NCBI GenBank assembly: GCA_938007995.1 | Contig: CALLLW010000090.1 | Coordinates: forward strand, 1-59,804 | Length of the DNA stretch: 59,804 bases | DNA from: an uncultured Granulosicoccaceae bacterium | GTDB lineage: Bacteria > Pseudomonadota > Gammaproteobacteria > Granulosicoccales > Granulosicoccaceae | Reading direction: 5' to 3' | Shown here: positions 1 through 8,298 of the stretch, piece after piece | Numbering within the stretch: the first letter of the stretch is position 1 | How the letters are laid out: each line of letters starts with the position of its first letter | The notes under the pieces: generated by a model | Told to the model about the DNA's origin: nothing | The model's database searches: none | The model's input: the letters and a program-made list of their open reading frames with translations, nothing else | Translations under genes and position numbers: made by a program

Positions 1-158
1 ACGTCATCCCGCTTGATCCTTGATTCCACAGCGAATTTTTTCTCTTGCAAATATCAGTAAGTATTCGCCGCGAGAAGAAAATACCCTGTGAAACCAATGC
101 TCTGCGCGCTATGCTCGCCATTTCACGAATAAACCGGGCTAGAGATGATCTGTTTGGT

Positions 159-1619
159 TCACTCTACTGCTTCGCTGCCAAGGTAGTAGTCGTACCAGAT
201 TTCTTCTATACGATCTAATGTTGAAGGTGGTAATCCGGGAGTCTGTAAAGTATCTGACCACTCTGACAACGCTTGTTTCATCTGTTGTGCCCGCTCTGCA
301 TTGGTGGCTATCAGGTTTTCGTTTTCATGATTAACGCTTAAATCGAACAGATATTCACGTGAGCCTGCAAGCAGGTATTTCCAGTGACCTTCCACTACTG
401 CTGCCTGATTCCAGAAGCGCCAGAACAGTGGTCGCTCATCAAGGCCGGTTTTAGTGCCGTCAAGATAGGGTAGCAGGTTCAATCCATCGAGTTCTTCAGC
501 GGGTTCCAGTCCGGCTATTGCAAGACTGGTGGCTGCGACATCCAGGGTTGATACCGGATCATCGAATATCGTATTCGATGGCAGGGTACCGGGCCAGCTG
601 ACAATATACGGCACGCGTACACCACCTTCAGTGAGCATGCCTTTCTCACCGATCCACGGAGCGTTTAATGAACCGTCCCATGCGGCGCTGTTATCTTCAA
701 TCGGTGCATCAGTTAGTGGTATACCTAACGGAGCACCATTGTCGCTGATATAGAAGATGATAGTGTTTTCAGACAGATCCAGCTCTTCGAGCTTGTCGCG
801 AATTTTCCCAACGCCGTCATCAATCGCAGACATCATCGCGAGCCCGTACTTGCGTCTGGTTTCAGCTATTGACTCGTGGCGTGACAGATAATTTTCAGTG
901 GCTTCCATTGGAACGTGTGGAGCAAAGTAAGGCAGATAAAGAAAAAACGGTTCATCGCGATTTTTTTCAATGAATGCCAGACCGGCATCGGTGGTGATAT
1001 CCAGTCGATAGTCTGTGTTTTCACGTCTGGCGGGACTCACCTCGTTGCCATTCAGATCTATATTTGTCCACCAGCTGTTCAGATATCCAGCATAGACCAG
1101 ATCAAAACCACGTTGATCCGGAAAATACTGCAGTCGTTGGTCTGCTGTCACCGTGTCGTTGTCAAAGACTGTTGAGTTCTGGTCAATATCAAGATGCCAC
1201 TTACCCGCCATGCCTGTTTGATAACCCGCATCCTGTAAACGGTTGGCAATAGTAATCTGGTCAAGTGGCAGTGGATTAAAACTGTTGTCATCAAGACCGA
1301 ATTTTTGTTGATAGCGACCGGTTAAAAGTGCCGCGCGCGAGGGAGTGCATTGCGGCGCTGTGACATAACCTGCTGTCATTAGTACACCGTCGTTCGCCAG
1401 CTGGTCAATGTGAGGTGTTTTAATGTCATCAACAATGCCGTACGCACCGACATCGGCGTAACCCTGATCATCGGTAAATACAACGATGATGTTGGGTCGT
1501 TCGTCAGTACGCTCTTTTGGGGAGATGTTCTGGTCAACAAGGACGGTCGTGTCCTGTGAACAGGCTGTGATTGCGGCGCCGAGAAGAGCCAATAGCAGGA
1601 GGTCGCGTCTGAAAAGCAT
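159..1619 (-). CDS. Type I (Cys-type) sulfatase, lipoprotein
   Basis: Predicted arylsulfatase-family hydrolase of 486 residues that would cleave sulfate esters at the cell envelope. The N-terminus has a charged start, a hydrophobic stretch and a lipobox ending in Cys20 (ITAC), so it should be lipid-anchored. Family signatures are in order: TDDQG (Asp50/Asp51, calcium ligands), the CTPSR motif at 91-95 whose Cys91 is normally converted to formylglycine, GKWH (Lys140, His142), APH (His235), SDNG (Asp293/Asn294) and a late Lys326. All expected catalytic residues are present and the length is normal. Because it is Cys-type it needs a formylglycine-generating enzyme; the only such relative in the window (40511-41353) lacks a key cysteine. 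The natural substrate cannot be read from the sequence. Single gene; its promoter would lie in 1620-1890. Confidence 0.93.
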   Translation of the reverse strand: MLFRRDLLLLALLGAAITACSQDTTVLVDQNISPKERTDERPNIIVVFTDDQGYADVGAYGIVDDIKTPHIDQLANDGVLMTAGYVTAPQCTPSRAALLTGRYQQKFGLDDNSFNPLPLDQITIANRLQDAGYQTGMAGKWHLDIDQNSTVFDNDTVTADQRLQYFPDQRGFDLVYAGYLNSWWTNIDLNGNEVSPARRENTDYRLDITTDAGLAFIEKNRDEPFFLYLPYFAPHVPMEATENYLSRHESIAETRRKYGLAMMSAIDDGVGKIRDKLEELDLSENTIIFYISDNGAPLGIPLTDAPIEDNSAAWDGSLNAPWIGEKGMLTEGGVRVPYIVSWPGTLPSNTIFDDPVSTLDVAATSLAIAGLEPAEELDGLNLLPYLDGTKTGLDERPLFWRFWNQAAVVEGHWKYLLAGSREYLFDLSVNHENENLIATNAERAQQMKQALSEWSDTLQTPGLPPSTLDRIEEIWYDYYLGSEAVE

Positions 1620-1749
1620 GTGCTCGGTGACTTGCTGAATGTAACAACCATTCAGTGCAAGATATACACCCTGTGATCATCTGTGGAACCAGCTTCAGAC
1701 GATGCACTGGCGGCTTGTAACCCGGGTTGTGACTTGATCGATATTGCAG

Positions 1750-1787
1750 TTGCCAGGCTCTGGCAAGGTACTGGCCAGGCTCTGGCC
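1750..1787. repeat. Two tandem small hairpins sharing a 13-bp core
   Basis: Two perfect stem-loops with the same GCT loop lie side by side: TTGCCAG/CTGGCAA at 1750-1766 and GGCCAG/CTGGCC at 1773-1787. Both contain the direct repeat GCCAGGCTCTGGC. They sit about 100 bp downstream of the PhyH gene stop and 130 bp upstream of the sulfatase start. There is no T-run, so they are not classic intrinsic terminators; they may protect the 3' end of the PhyH message or be a small repeat element. Confidence 0.45.
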
Positions 1788-1890
1788 GGGCAGTGCTCTT
1801 GTTGGCGTGTACTTTAGAATTGTTGATTGAAAAGATTCACGAATCTGAGTGAATTTTGTGCACTGCGCAGGGTGTTGGCCTTTGAGTTGG

Positions 1891-2706
1891 TCAGCTGCTG
1901 CCGGCTGTTTCCTCGTACAGTTTTTGCAGCTTCTTGTGGCGCGCAACTGCGACAGGGTCAAAGTCGCGGGTGGCAGTAATATCCTCACCAAAGTGATTGA
2001 ATTTATCCTTACCACGCACCAGTATCGCCGTGTCCTGATCGTGCTTGGTCTGTCTTACATGTGGTGCAATGTATTGAACGTTCAGACCGATGCGCCGATC
2101 CACACCTTGATTCGGCATAGAAGAATGTAGAGTCCAGCCATGATGGAAAGACGCTTCACCCGGCGCGAGCGGGCAGGCCACACTATGATCTTCATTGACG
2201 TCGATAACGGTTTGTCCCTGCAGTAACACGTTGTTTTTGTCGTCAGTGGTGGTGTGCTCCATACGCCCCTGTTGGTGAGAGCCTGGCAGCATTGTCATGC
2301 AACCGGTCTCAGCAGTAGCCGGTGATAATGCCAGCCACATGGTCACCTGATCATCGTGACTCAAGCCCCAGTAGGTCAGGTCCTGGTGCCAGCTCACGTG
2401 TGCGGCGGCACCCGCTTCTTTAATGATGTAGGTGACGTTAAACAACAGGATGTCAGGTCCTATCAGTTGCTCAACGATATCGAGCGCTGAGGGCAACATA
2501 GCCAATTCCAGTGGTGAACGAAACAGCGTGTGCACCTTGGGGAGATAGTGCATATTGCCGTGTGTATTTTCTGCCGCTTCTAGTTTATCCCTATGTTGTT
2601 TGGCAGTTGCCGCATCGAGCAGCGGGATGCCACTGATGAAGCCGTCACGCTGGTACTGTTTTTCAAGCTTGGCAAGCGAGGTTTGTGGTGAGCTGTTGGA
2701 TTGCAT
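1891..2706 (-). CDS. Phytanoyl-CoA dioxygenase (PhyH) family protein
   Basis: Predicted Fe(II)/2-oxoglutarate-dependent hydroxylase of 271 residues from the ATG at 2706. The iron facial triad is visible: HQD (His-x-Asp, in SWHQDLTYWG) and a distal histidine in the block HHGWTLHSSMPN, followed by an arginine (DRR) expected to hold 2-oxoglutarate. I chose the ATG at 2706 because it lies just after the paaK stop (2711-2713); the longer frame starts with TTG at 2739 and would overlap paaK by about 30 bases. It is the last gene of a tight paaG-paaI-paaK-PhyH operon, so its substrate might be an acid or CoA ester related to aromatic acid metabolism, but that is inference. PhyH proteins act on very diverse substrates. 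Confidence 0.88.
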   Translation of the reverse strand: MQSNSSPQTSLAKLEKQYQRDGFISGIPLLDAATAKQHRDKLEAAENTHGNMHYLPKVHTLFRSPLELAMLPSALDIVEQLIGPDILLFNVTYIIKEAGAAAHVSWHQDLTYWGLSHDDQVTMWLALSPATAETGCMTMLPGSHQQGRMEHTTTDDKNNVLLQGQTVIDVNEDHSVACPLAPGEASFHHGWTLHSSMPNQGVDRRIGLNVQYIAPHVRQTKHDQDTAILVRGKDKFNHFGEDITATRDFDPVAVARHKKLQKLYEETAGSS

Positions 2707-2710
2707 AGCG

Positions 2711-4027
2711 TTATCCGTTGTGTTCAGGGCGATGATCAATCACCCGTCTGGCTTTACCTAGTGATCGCTCTACTTTGCCTGGTTCAGAGACATTAATCTT
2801 CGAGCTCACGCCAATAACGTTTTTAATATGCGCTGCAAGCTCTGCGGCAGACGCCTGTCTGCGATCGCTTGCTGCGCCTTCAATGGTAGACTCTACATGA
2901 ACGGTCATAACATCCAGCCTGTCATCTCTGGTCAGTTCAATTTGAAAGTGAGGTGACAGGTCTTTGCATTTAAGTAATTGTTCTTCTACCTGAGTTGGAA
3001 ACACGTTAACACCGCGAAGTATGATCATGTCATCTGAACGGCCGGTGACTTTTTCCATTCGCCGCATGCTGCGCGCTGTACCGGGTAGTAGTCGAGTCAG
3101 GTCACGGGTTCGGTAGCGGATAATCGGCATGGCTTCCTTGCTGAGTGACGTAAAAACCAATTCTCCCTGTTCACCATCGGGCAGTACTTCACCGGTTTCG
3201 GGGTCGATGATTTCGGGGTAAAAGTGATCTTCCCAGATATGCAGCCCGTCTTTGCTTTCAACACATTCCATTGACACGCCCGGACCAATCACTTCGGATA
3301 AACCATAAATATCGACAGCGTGCATATCGAATGCTTGTTCGATCTCCTGTCGCATTGAATTGGTCCAGGGTTCTGCGCCGAAAATACCCACGTTAAGTGA
3401 AGTATCGCGCGGGTCAATGCCACGAGCGTTGAACTCGTCCAGTACCGAGAGCATGTAAGACGGAGTCACAGTGATAATCTGTGGCTTAAAGTCGGTGATC
3501 AGTGTCACTTGTCGTTCAGTCATACCACCGGATACCGGCACCACAATACAATCCATGCGTTCAGCGCCATCGTGTATGCCGAGGCCCCCGGTAAACAAAC
3601 CATAGCCATAGGCGTTGTGAATCATGTCGCCGGCTCTGCCACCGGCAGCTGTTATGGATCGACCAACAACTTCAGCCCAGACATCGAGATCTTTTTGTGT
3701 ATACCCCACTACCGTAGGCTTGCCAGTCGTGCCGGATGACGCATGAATTCGCCTAAGCTGACTCTTACTAACAGCAAACATATTAAACGGATAGTTAGCG
3801 CGTAAATCCTGTTTGGTGGTAAACGGAAACCTGGCCAGATCTTCAAGGCATTTCAGATCGTCAGGGTGTACACCATGTTGTTTAAACTGTGCCTGATAAA
3901 AAGAGGAGTTAGCGTAAGCATGGTTTAACGACCACCGCATGCGTTCGAGTTGTAACGATGACAGTTCGTCAGCACTGGCGATTTCAATTGCTGATAGGTC
4001 GCCGGGCGCGGGAGTAAGGTCTTTCAC
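2711..4027 (-). CDS. paaK: Phenylacetate-CoA ligase
   Basis: AMP-forming ligase of 438 residues that activates phenylacetate with ATP and CoA, the entry step of aerobic phenylacetate breakdown. It has the ANL-superfamily signatures: phosphate loop SSGTTGK at 97-103, the A5-type motif YGLSE at 241-245, RYRTRD near residue 305 (ribose-binding Asp) and a C-terminal mobile domain with RGVNVFPTQVEE. Length and motif order are those of PaaK. It lies 31 bp after paaI and its stop is 4 bp before the PhyH start, so the three genes are probably co-transcribed. No PaaABCDE epoxidase, PaaZ or PaaX is present in the window, so this is a partial cluster. A related aryl acid (for example hydroxyphenylacetate or benzoate-like) cannot be excluded as substrate. 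Confidence 0.92.
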   Translation of the reverse strand: MKDLTPAPGDLSAIEIASADELSSLQLERMRWSLNHAYANSSFYQAQFKQHGVHPDDLKCLEDLARFPFTTKQDLRANYPFNMFAVSKSQLRRIHASSGTTGKPTVVGYTQKDLDVWAEVVGRSITAAGGRAGDMIHNAYGYGLFTGGLGIHDGAERMDCIVVPVSGGMTERQVTLITDFKPQIITVTPSYMLSVLDEFNARGIDPRDTSLNVGIFGAEPWTNSMRQEIEQAFDMHAVDIYGLSEVIGPGVSMECVESKDGLHIWEDHFYPEIIDPETGEVLPDGEQGELVFTSLSKEAMPIIRYRTRDLTRLLPGTARSMRRMEKVTGRSDDMIILRGVNVFPTQVEEQLLKCKDLSPHFQIELTRDDRLDVMTVHVESTIEGAASDRRQASAAELAAHIKNVIGVSSKINVSEPGKVERSLGKARRVIDHRPEHNG

Positions 4028-4058
4028 CGGGTTATCTCCTTCAATGGCTTATCACCTG

Positions 4059-4523
4059 TTAGTTATGGCTATCGGTCGACATCGTTGGATTGGCGTCCGG
4101 TAGAAGCGTACCGGCAATAGTACGGGAGAAGCCGCGAAACTCTACAATTTTCTTATTGTCCTGTTTAACTATGCTGATGTCATAAATGCCATTTCTTCCG
4201 TGCCGTGAGACTTCCGTTGCGGTTGCAAGCAGCCTGTCGCCCTTAAAAGCAGGTGCGAGGTAACTGATGGTGCAGTGCTGGGCAACACAGTTTTGATTGT
4301 ATGTATTACAGGCAAAAGCGAAGGTTGAATCTGCCAGTGTAAACATAAAACCGCCATGACAGATGCTGTGTCCGTTGACCATATCATCTGCTACTGTCAT
4401 GCTCAGTTCGGCGTATCCGGGGGCAATGTTTTCAACACTGATGCCGAGTTTTTTTGAAGCACGATCGTGACTCCAGAGAACTTCAGCACATGCCTCGGCG
4501 ATAGCTTGTGGTTCTGTGTTCAT
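4059..4523 (-). CDS. paaI: Hydroxyphenylacetyl-CoA thioesterase PaaI (hotdog fold)
   Basis: Hotdog-fold thioesterase of 154 residues. In the phenylacetate pathway PaaI hydrolyses dead-end hydroxylated phenylacetyl-CoA esters and frees CoA. The signature GHSICHGGFMFTLADS is present (His56-Gly-Gly, Asp65), matching the HGG...LAD catalytic helix of the family, and the length is normal. The start codon overlaps the paaG stop in an ATGA arrangement (4520-4523), which points to translational coupling. It stands between paaG and paaK, the usual company for this enzyme. Confidence 0.9.
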   Translation of the reverse strand: MNTEPQAIAEACAEVLWSHDRASKKLGISVENIAPGYAELSMTVADDMVNGHSICHGGFMFTLADSTFAFACNTYNQNCVAQHCTISYLAPAFKGDRLLATATEVSRHGRNGIYDISIVKQDNKKIVEFRGFSRTIAGTLLPDANPTMSTDSHN

Positions 4524-5311
4524 TGGCCTTTAAACTCCGGTGCGCGTTTTTCCAGAAAAGCGGTTACGCCTTCGGCGTAGTCGGCGGTTTTTCCGGCAGC
4601 ACGCTGCAGATCCCGCTCAAGGTCGAGTTGTTTATCCAGCGACTGATCAGTGGCTGCCTGTATTGCCTGCTTGATCATAGCAAGCCCGGCTGTAGGTCCT
4701 GCTGCCAGTTTGCGGGCAAGCTGAAATGCTTCATCGGACAGTTTTTCATCATCGACGGCGCGCCAGATCAAACCCCATGATTCTGCGGTGTCAGCGTCAA
4801 TCGGCTCGGCTGTCATTGCAAGCCCTTTGGCGCGTGCCTCACCCACCAGGTGTGTCAGTGACCAGGTGCCGCCGGAGTCAGGGACCAGGCCGATTTTTGC
4901 AAACGCCTGAATAAACTTTGCTGATCTGGCAGCCAGTACAATATCGCAGATCAGCGCGATATTGGCTCCGGCACCGGCCGCAACGCCGTTGACGGCGCAA
5001 ACTATGGGTTTGCCCAGTGCGCGCATGCGTCGTAGCACCGGGTTGTAGTAAGTTTCTATTGTCTGACCAAGATCAGGAGGCCCGGTCATGTTGCGAGGAT
5101 CTCTGTCACCCAGATCCTGACCGGCGCAAAAAGCTCGACCGGCTCCGGTCAGTAACACCGCTCTGATATCTTTTTCTTCAGCGCGCATGACGGCCTGCAG
5201 AAAAGCTTCACTCATTTCTGCATTAAAAGAGTTCAGCTTGTCAGGGCGGTTCAAAGTGATTGTCAATACACTGTGGTCGATGTTGGTCAGTATGGAGTCA
5301 TCTGCGCCCAT
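4520..5311 (-). CDS. paaG: Enoyl-CoA hydratase/isomerase, PaaG-like
   Basis: Crotonase-fold protein of 263 residues, probably the 1,2-epoxyphenylacetyl-CoA isomerase that converts the ring epoxide to oxepin-CoA. The oxyanion-hole region AFCAGQDLGDR (60-70) and the second block NGVAAGAGANIALICDIVLAA are typical; LVPDSGGTW carries Asp145 where PaaG proteins have their acidic catalytic residue. First gene of the paaG-paaI-paaK-PhyH unit; its stop overlaps the paaI start by 4 bases. The ATG at 5311 has only a weak ribosome-binding site. The PaaG assignment rests on the neighbours as well as the sequence; alone it could be another crotonase. Confidence 0.85.
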   Translation of the reverse strand: MGADDSILTNIDHSVLTITLNRPDKLNSFNAEMSEAFLQAVMRAEEKDIRAVLLTGAGRAFCAGQDLGDRDPRNMTGPPDLGQTIETYYNPVLRRMRALGKPIVCAVNGVAAGAGANIALICDIVLAARSAKFIQAFAKIGLVPDSGGTWSLTHLVGEARAKGLAMTAEPIDADTAESWGLIWRAVDDEKLSDEAFQLARKLAAGPTAGLAMIKQAIQAATDQSLDKQLDLERDLQRAAGKTADYAEGVTAFLEKRAPEFKGQ

Positions 5312-5397
5312 AGGTTGGTCTGCTTTGCCTGCGAATCAAAATGCTTGCACATGGCAACGGTGCGGTCAATGATTGTTGTGGTTCAGGTAGGCAAGTC

Positions 5398-5429
5398 CTG
5401 CCATAAATCGCCGCTGCCATAAATCGCCG
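5398..5429. repeat. Perfect 16-bp tandem duplication
   Basis: CTGCCATAAATCGCCG occurs twice without a spacer (5398-5413 and 5414-5429), 87 bp upstream of the paaG start, in the 238-bp gap between paaG and the GH99-like gene. It could lie in the paa promoter or leader. Confidence 0.8.
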
Positions 5430-5549
5430 CCGGCAGAACAATCAGGTAAACCTGTATTTTTCAGAGAGACAATAGTTTTGTCTAACATCTGACCGGAGCT
5501 GCCCGGCGAAGTTATTGCTGGGCAGTGTGATCCTGTTGTGGTTTAAGGC

Positions 5550-7361
5550 TTAAAGTGCTGTGCTAACGTAGTGTTTAAAAGCTTTGTAGTAGCCGTTGTC
5601 ACCGTAGAGAGCAGCAATATCTCGACGCTCGCTCAGGTAGTTTTTTGCATGAAAATCAGCCGATCCTCGTAAGCCTTCCTGAAACCCTGCATCCAGAAAA
5701 TGCTTGAGCAATTGTTCATTATCGAGCAAGCCGGCGTTTGCCAGATGCGGATGACTGTTTCTATAGTGATTTACATCAAACACCGCGCTTGGACGCCTGC
5801 CTTCTGCAATACCTGTAGTTAGCCAGTGATTCTGTATTCCCTGTACATCATCTTTGCTGTAAACAGATTGCAGGTCGGCGTTGTTATTCCAGTAGAAGTT
5901 AGTGTCCAGTATGCTTTTTGAAGTCAGAAAGTAATCTTCAAAAGCGAACGGCTTATTGTTTCTATACTGATTTATAAGATCACGCATCAGGTGATAGTAA
6001 AGATCACCTGATCGGCCACCCGGTTCGATATCGCGATTCAGGTTATTGTCGTAAAGGTCAACAAAAGTACTTCTGCCTTCAAAGTCGAATCGTTGTGCTA
6101 TCCACTCGTTCCAGCCAGTTAAAATTACCATTGGCTGGCTGTCGCGATTCTCAAATGCTACGCGGAATTGTTGTGCGAATGTTCGTCCGTAAAACTTTGG
6201 CATACCACCGGTATATCCCGCATGAGAATTCTGGTTCTTTTCAAATGGCTCTGAGATATAAGTATACTGATATGCAGCGCTTACTGAGATTTGCTCACCT
6301 GCATTCACAGGTTGATTGCATCCCTCTGCGCTCCAGCCTTTAGATTGATAAAAGTCTGACGGGTTGCTGCAAGTACTCAGAAACTGCCATTCATCATTAG
6401 TAAGACTCAGGCCCCAGGTTCTTTTTACTGTCCAGTTGGTTTGAAGTTGAGGTCTGACTAAATCTGTCTCGTGACGCGCATAACGGATATCATTGGCAGC
6501 CTCTAAAAGCAGTGGCTTGCCCTGATATTTAAAAGTCAGATCCGGATACTCATTTAGCAGCACATCAGTGAGATGTTGATACATAGGTTGTGCTTGCTGA
6601 TATTGGATACATAAATTTGACGATCTATTCGCGTTGCAGGCAGTGTTACGTTGATTGATTGTTCCTGGATTATCAGCAGCCAGTGGGACCCATGGAACCA
6701 TCTTCGGAGCACCGGGAATAGTGCGAGCGATTTCAAGTAAAGGTCGAAACGATTTCAGTATGAAAGTTTCGGCTTCGAACGAAGCAGTGTTTGGGTGATT
6801 TGTAATATCCAGCACAAGATAGTCGACACCCGCATCGCGTAACAGAGTCAAATGCTGAGCGATAATGTCTGGACGCTCACCCAGACAATAATACCCAGCG
6901 TCAGGCTTGTCCCACCAATGAAAAGCTCCATTGTTTCCCCAGCTTTGTTGTCCGTCTAGAATCCGGGTAATGTTGTACTGCCCATTTTTCGCAGTCGCAT
7001 TGCAGTGCCACAGAAAGTACAAAATCCCGATCGGGAGATCATCATTCGGGGTAGATTGCGCTCTGGTGGTGCCGGTGACAGGCGCTGCGCAGGTCGTTTG
7101 ATTTTCCCAGCCCCAACCGTCGCCGTCAGGGTCAGAGTCAGGATTTAGGCAAAGCGGTACTGATGCGGTTCGATCAATCGCAACAGATTCATCGTTTAAT
7201 ACAACGCTTTGAGTTGCCACAGCCAGTGCAGTGGAGGAGGTAACCGTTGCATTCGGTGTAGCAGTGTCTTGTCCGCCACAAGCTGCAAGCAAACCGACAG
7301 CGCCTGTCAAAGCAAGATTGAGCAGATTTCTGGCAAGCTTGTTTTGTCTGCGTTGAGTCAT
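5550..7361 (-). CDS. GH99-like (WbsX-type) glycoside hydrolase lipoprotein with C-terminal repeats
   Basis: Secreted lipoprotein of 603 residues. A basic N-terminus and hydrophobic segment end in a lipobox with Cys28 (LAAC). Residues 71-91 form a small Cys-bracketed motif containing DPDGDGWGWEN, of a kind seen in secreted carbohydrate-active enzymes. From about residue 108 the protein resembles the GH99/WbsX-like TIM barrel: ILYFLWH, an FHWWDKPDAGYY block, DAGVDYLVLDITNHP, and TGWNEW, the last a hallmark of this fold. The last 120 residues hold at least two imperfect repeats of the YLxxxxDIxAxY...HWLxxGxxEGRRPSxxF type known from bacterial surface proteins. It probably acts on an extracellular glycan. 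The exact substrate and catalytic acid are not assigned. Confidence 0.72.
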   Translation of the reverse strand: MTQRRQNKLARNLLNLALTGAVGLLAACGGQDTATPNATVTSSTALAVATQSVVLNDESVAIDRTASVPLCLNPDSDPDGDGWGWENQTTCAAPVTGTTRAQSTPNDDLPIGILYFLWHCNATAKNGQYNITRILDGQQSWGNNGAFHWWDKPDAGYYCLGERPDIIAQHLTLLRDAGVDYLVLDITNHPNTASFEAETFILKSFRPLLEIARTIPGAPKMVPWVPLAADNPGTINQRNTACNANRSSNLCIQYQQAQPMYQHLTDVLLNEYPDLTFKYQGKPLLLEAANDIRYARHETDLVRPQLQTNWTVKRTWGLSLTNDEWQFLSTCSNPSDFYQSKGWSAEGCNQPVNAGEQISVSAAYQYTYISEPFEKNQNSHAGYTGGMPKFYGRTFAQQFRVAFENRDSQPMVILTGWNEWIAQRFDFEGRSTFVDLYDNNLNRDIEPGGRSGDLYYHLMRDLINQYRNNKPFAFEDYFLTSKSILDTNFYWNNNADLQSVYSKDDVQGIQNHWLTTGIAEGRRPSAVFDVNHYRNSHPHLANAGLLDNEQLLKHFLDAGFQEGLRGSADFHAKNYLSERRDIAALYGDNGYYKAFKHYVSTAL

Positions 7362-7856
7362 ACACTGGTGCCCCTGAAAGCGAAGCGACAGTGTGTCAAA
7401 AATGTGACTATTTAACTGTGAATCAGATCATGATCGGTTTGTTTGTGTAACTAAAATGAAACGCTATGTAGCCTATTTGAGTGTCTTAGCACATATTTTA
7501 GTCAGAAGTCACTTTAGGTATGAATCATAAGACATTGAATATGAATTATTTTTGTGGTTTCCAGGGTGTGTGTTTTTCGTTCATTCACGGTTTTTACTGG
7601 CGCGCTTTTAACGAGTGACGGTCAAGCCTGTCATTGCACGGGTTTAGACATTGCCTAAACGGCTGCCAGATTTTTCGCTGACTTAGATCGTGATTCTCAG
7701 TATTCTGCAGACCGGTGCCCGCGCATCGACTACAAAAAGAGCAGAAAAAAGCGCAGACGGGCAAAGCTGGTCGCTAGTCTGTCAGCATCCAATTGGCGCA
7801 TTGAGGCACAGGTTCGAGTGATAAACTTTAAAGCGCATAACCAGCAAGCGAACAAC
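7362..7856. other. Divergent intergenic region
   Basis: About 500 bp between the start of the GH99-like lipoprotein (minus) and the RidA-family gene (plus). It must contain both promoters. The part at 7430-7560 is AT-rich. No open frame with coding character, no RNA gene and no clear operator were seen. Confidence 0.6.
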
Positions 7857-8267
7857 ATGATTCACAAAAGAATAAGACCGTTTAACACCCGCGATACCTA
7901 TCCTGAGCAGAATCTTGATAACGATCTATGTCACGCAGTTGTTGCGGGCAACACGGTTTATCTCAGAGGGCAGTGTCCTCAGAATCTGGATGATGCCAAA
8001 AACATCGACAGTCACGACCCGGTTGAACAGACACATAAAGTTATGCAGAACATCCAACAGCTGATTGAGGAGTGCGGTGGCACTATGCAGCATTTGGTTA
8101 AAGTGGTGGTGTATATCACTGATGTGCGTTATCGCGAGGCAGTCTATCAAACCATGGGCGAGTACATAAAAGGTGTTCACCCGGTCTCTACCGGGCTGGT
8201 GGTTCAGGCACTGGCAAGACCTGAATGGCTGGTTGAGATTGATGCAACTGCTGTCCTGACTGATTGA
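7857..8267 (+). CDS. RidA/YjgF family protein
   Basis: Small RidA-family protein, 136 residues from the ATG at 7857 (a GTG at 7818 would add 13 residues with no family match). RidA proteins hydrolyse reactive enamine/imine intermediates made by PLP enzymes. The typical blocks are present: VVAGNTVYLRGQC, LIEECGGTMQHLVKVVVYITD and ALARPEWLVEIDATAV, which includes the region of the substrate-binding Arg and Glu. It lies 31 bp upstream of a PLP aminotransferase gene on the same strand. That pairing makes chemical sense: the aminotransferase or its products may generate the imines that RidA clears. Confidence 0.85.
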   Translation: MIHKRIRPFNTRDTYPEQNLDNDLCHAVVAGNTVYLRGQCPQNLDDAKNIDSHDPVEQTHKVMQNIQQLIEECGGTMQHLVKVVVYITDVRYREAVYQTMGEYIKGVHPVSTGLVVQALARPEWLVEIDATAVLTD

Positions 8268-8298
8268 AGCACTGATTCAAACAAGAACTGATTGATCT

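Noticed and set aside
1891..2739. Longer PhyH gene beginning with TTG at 2739
   Set aside because: Overlaps paaK by about 30 bp and lacks an RBS; the ATG at 2706 lies just after the paaK stop and keeps the entire domain.
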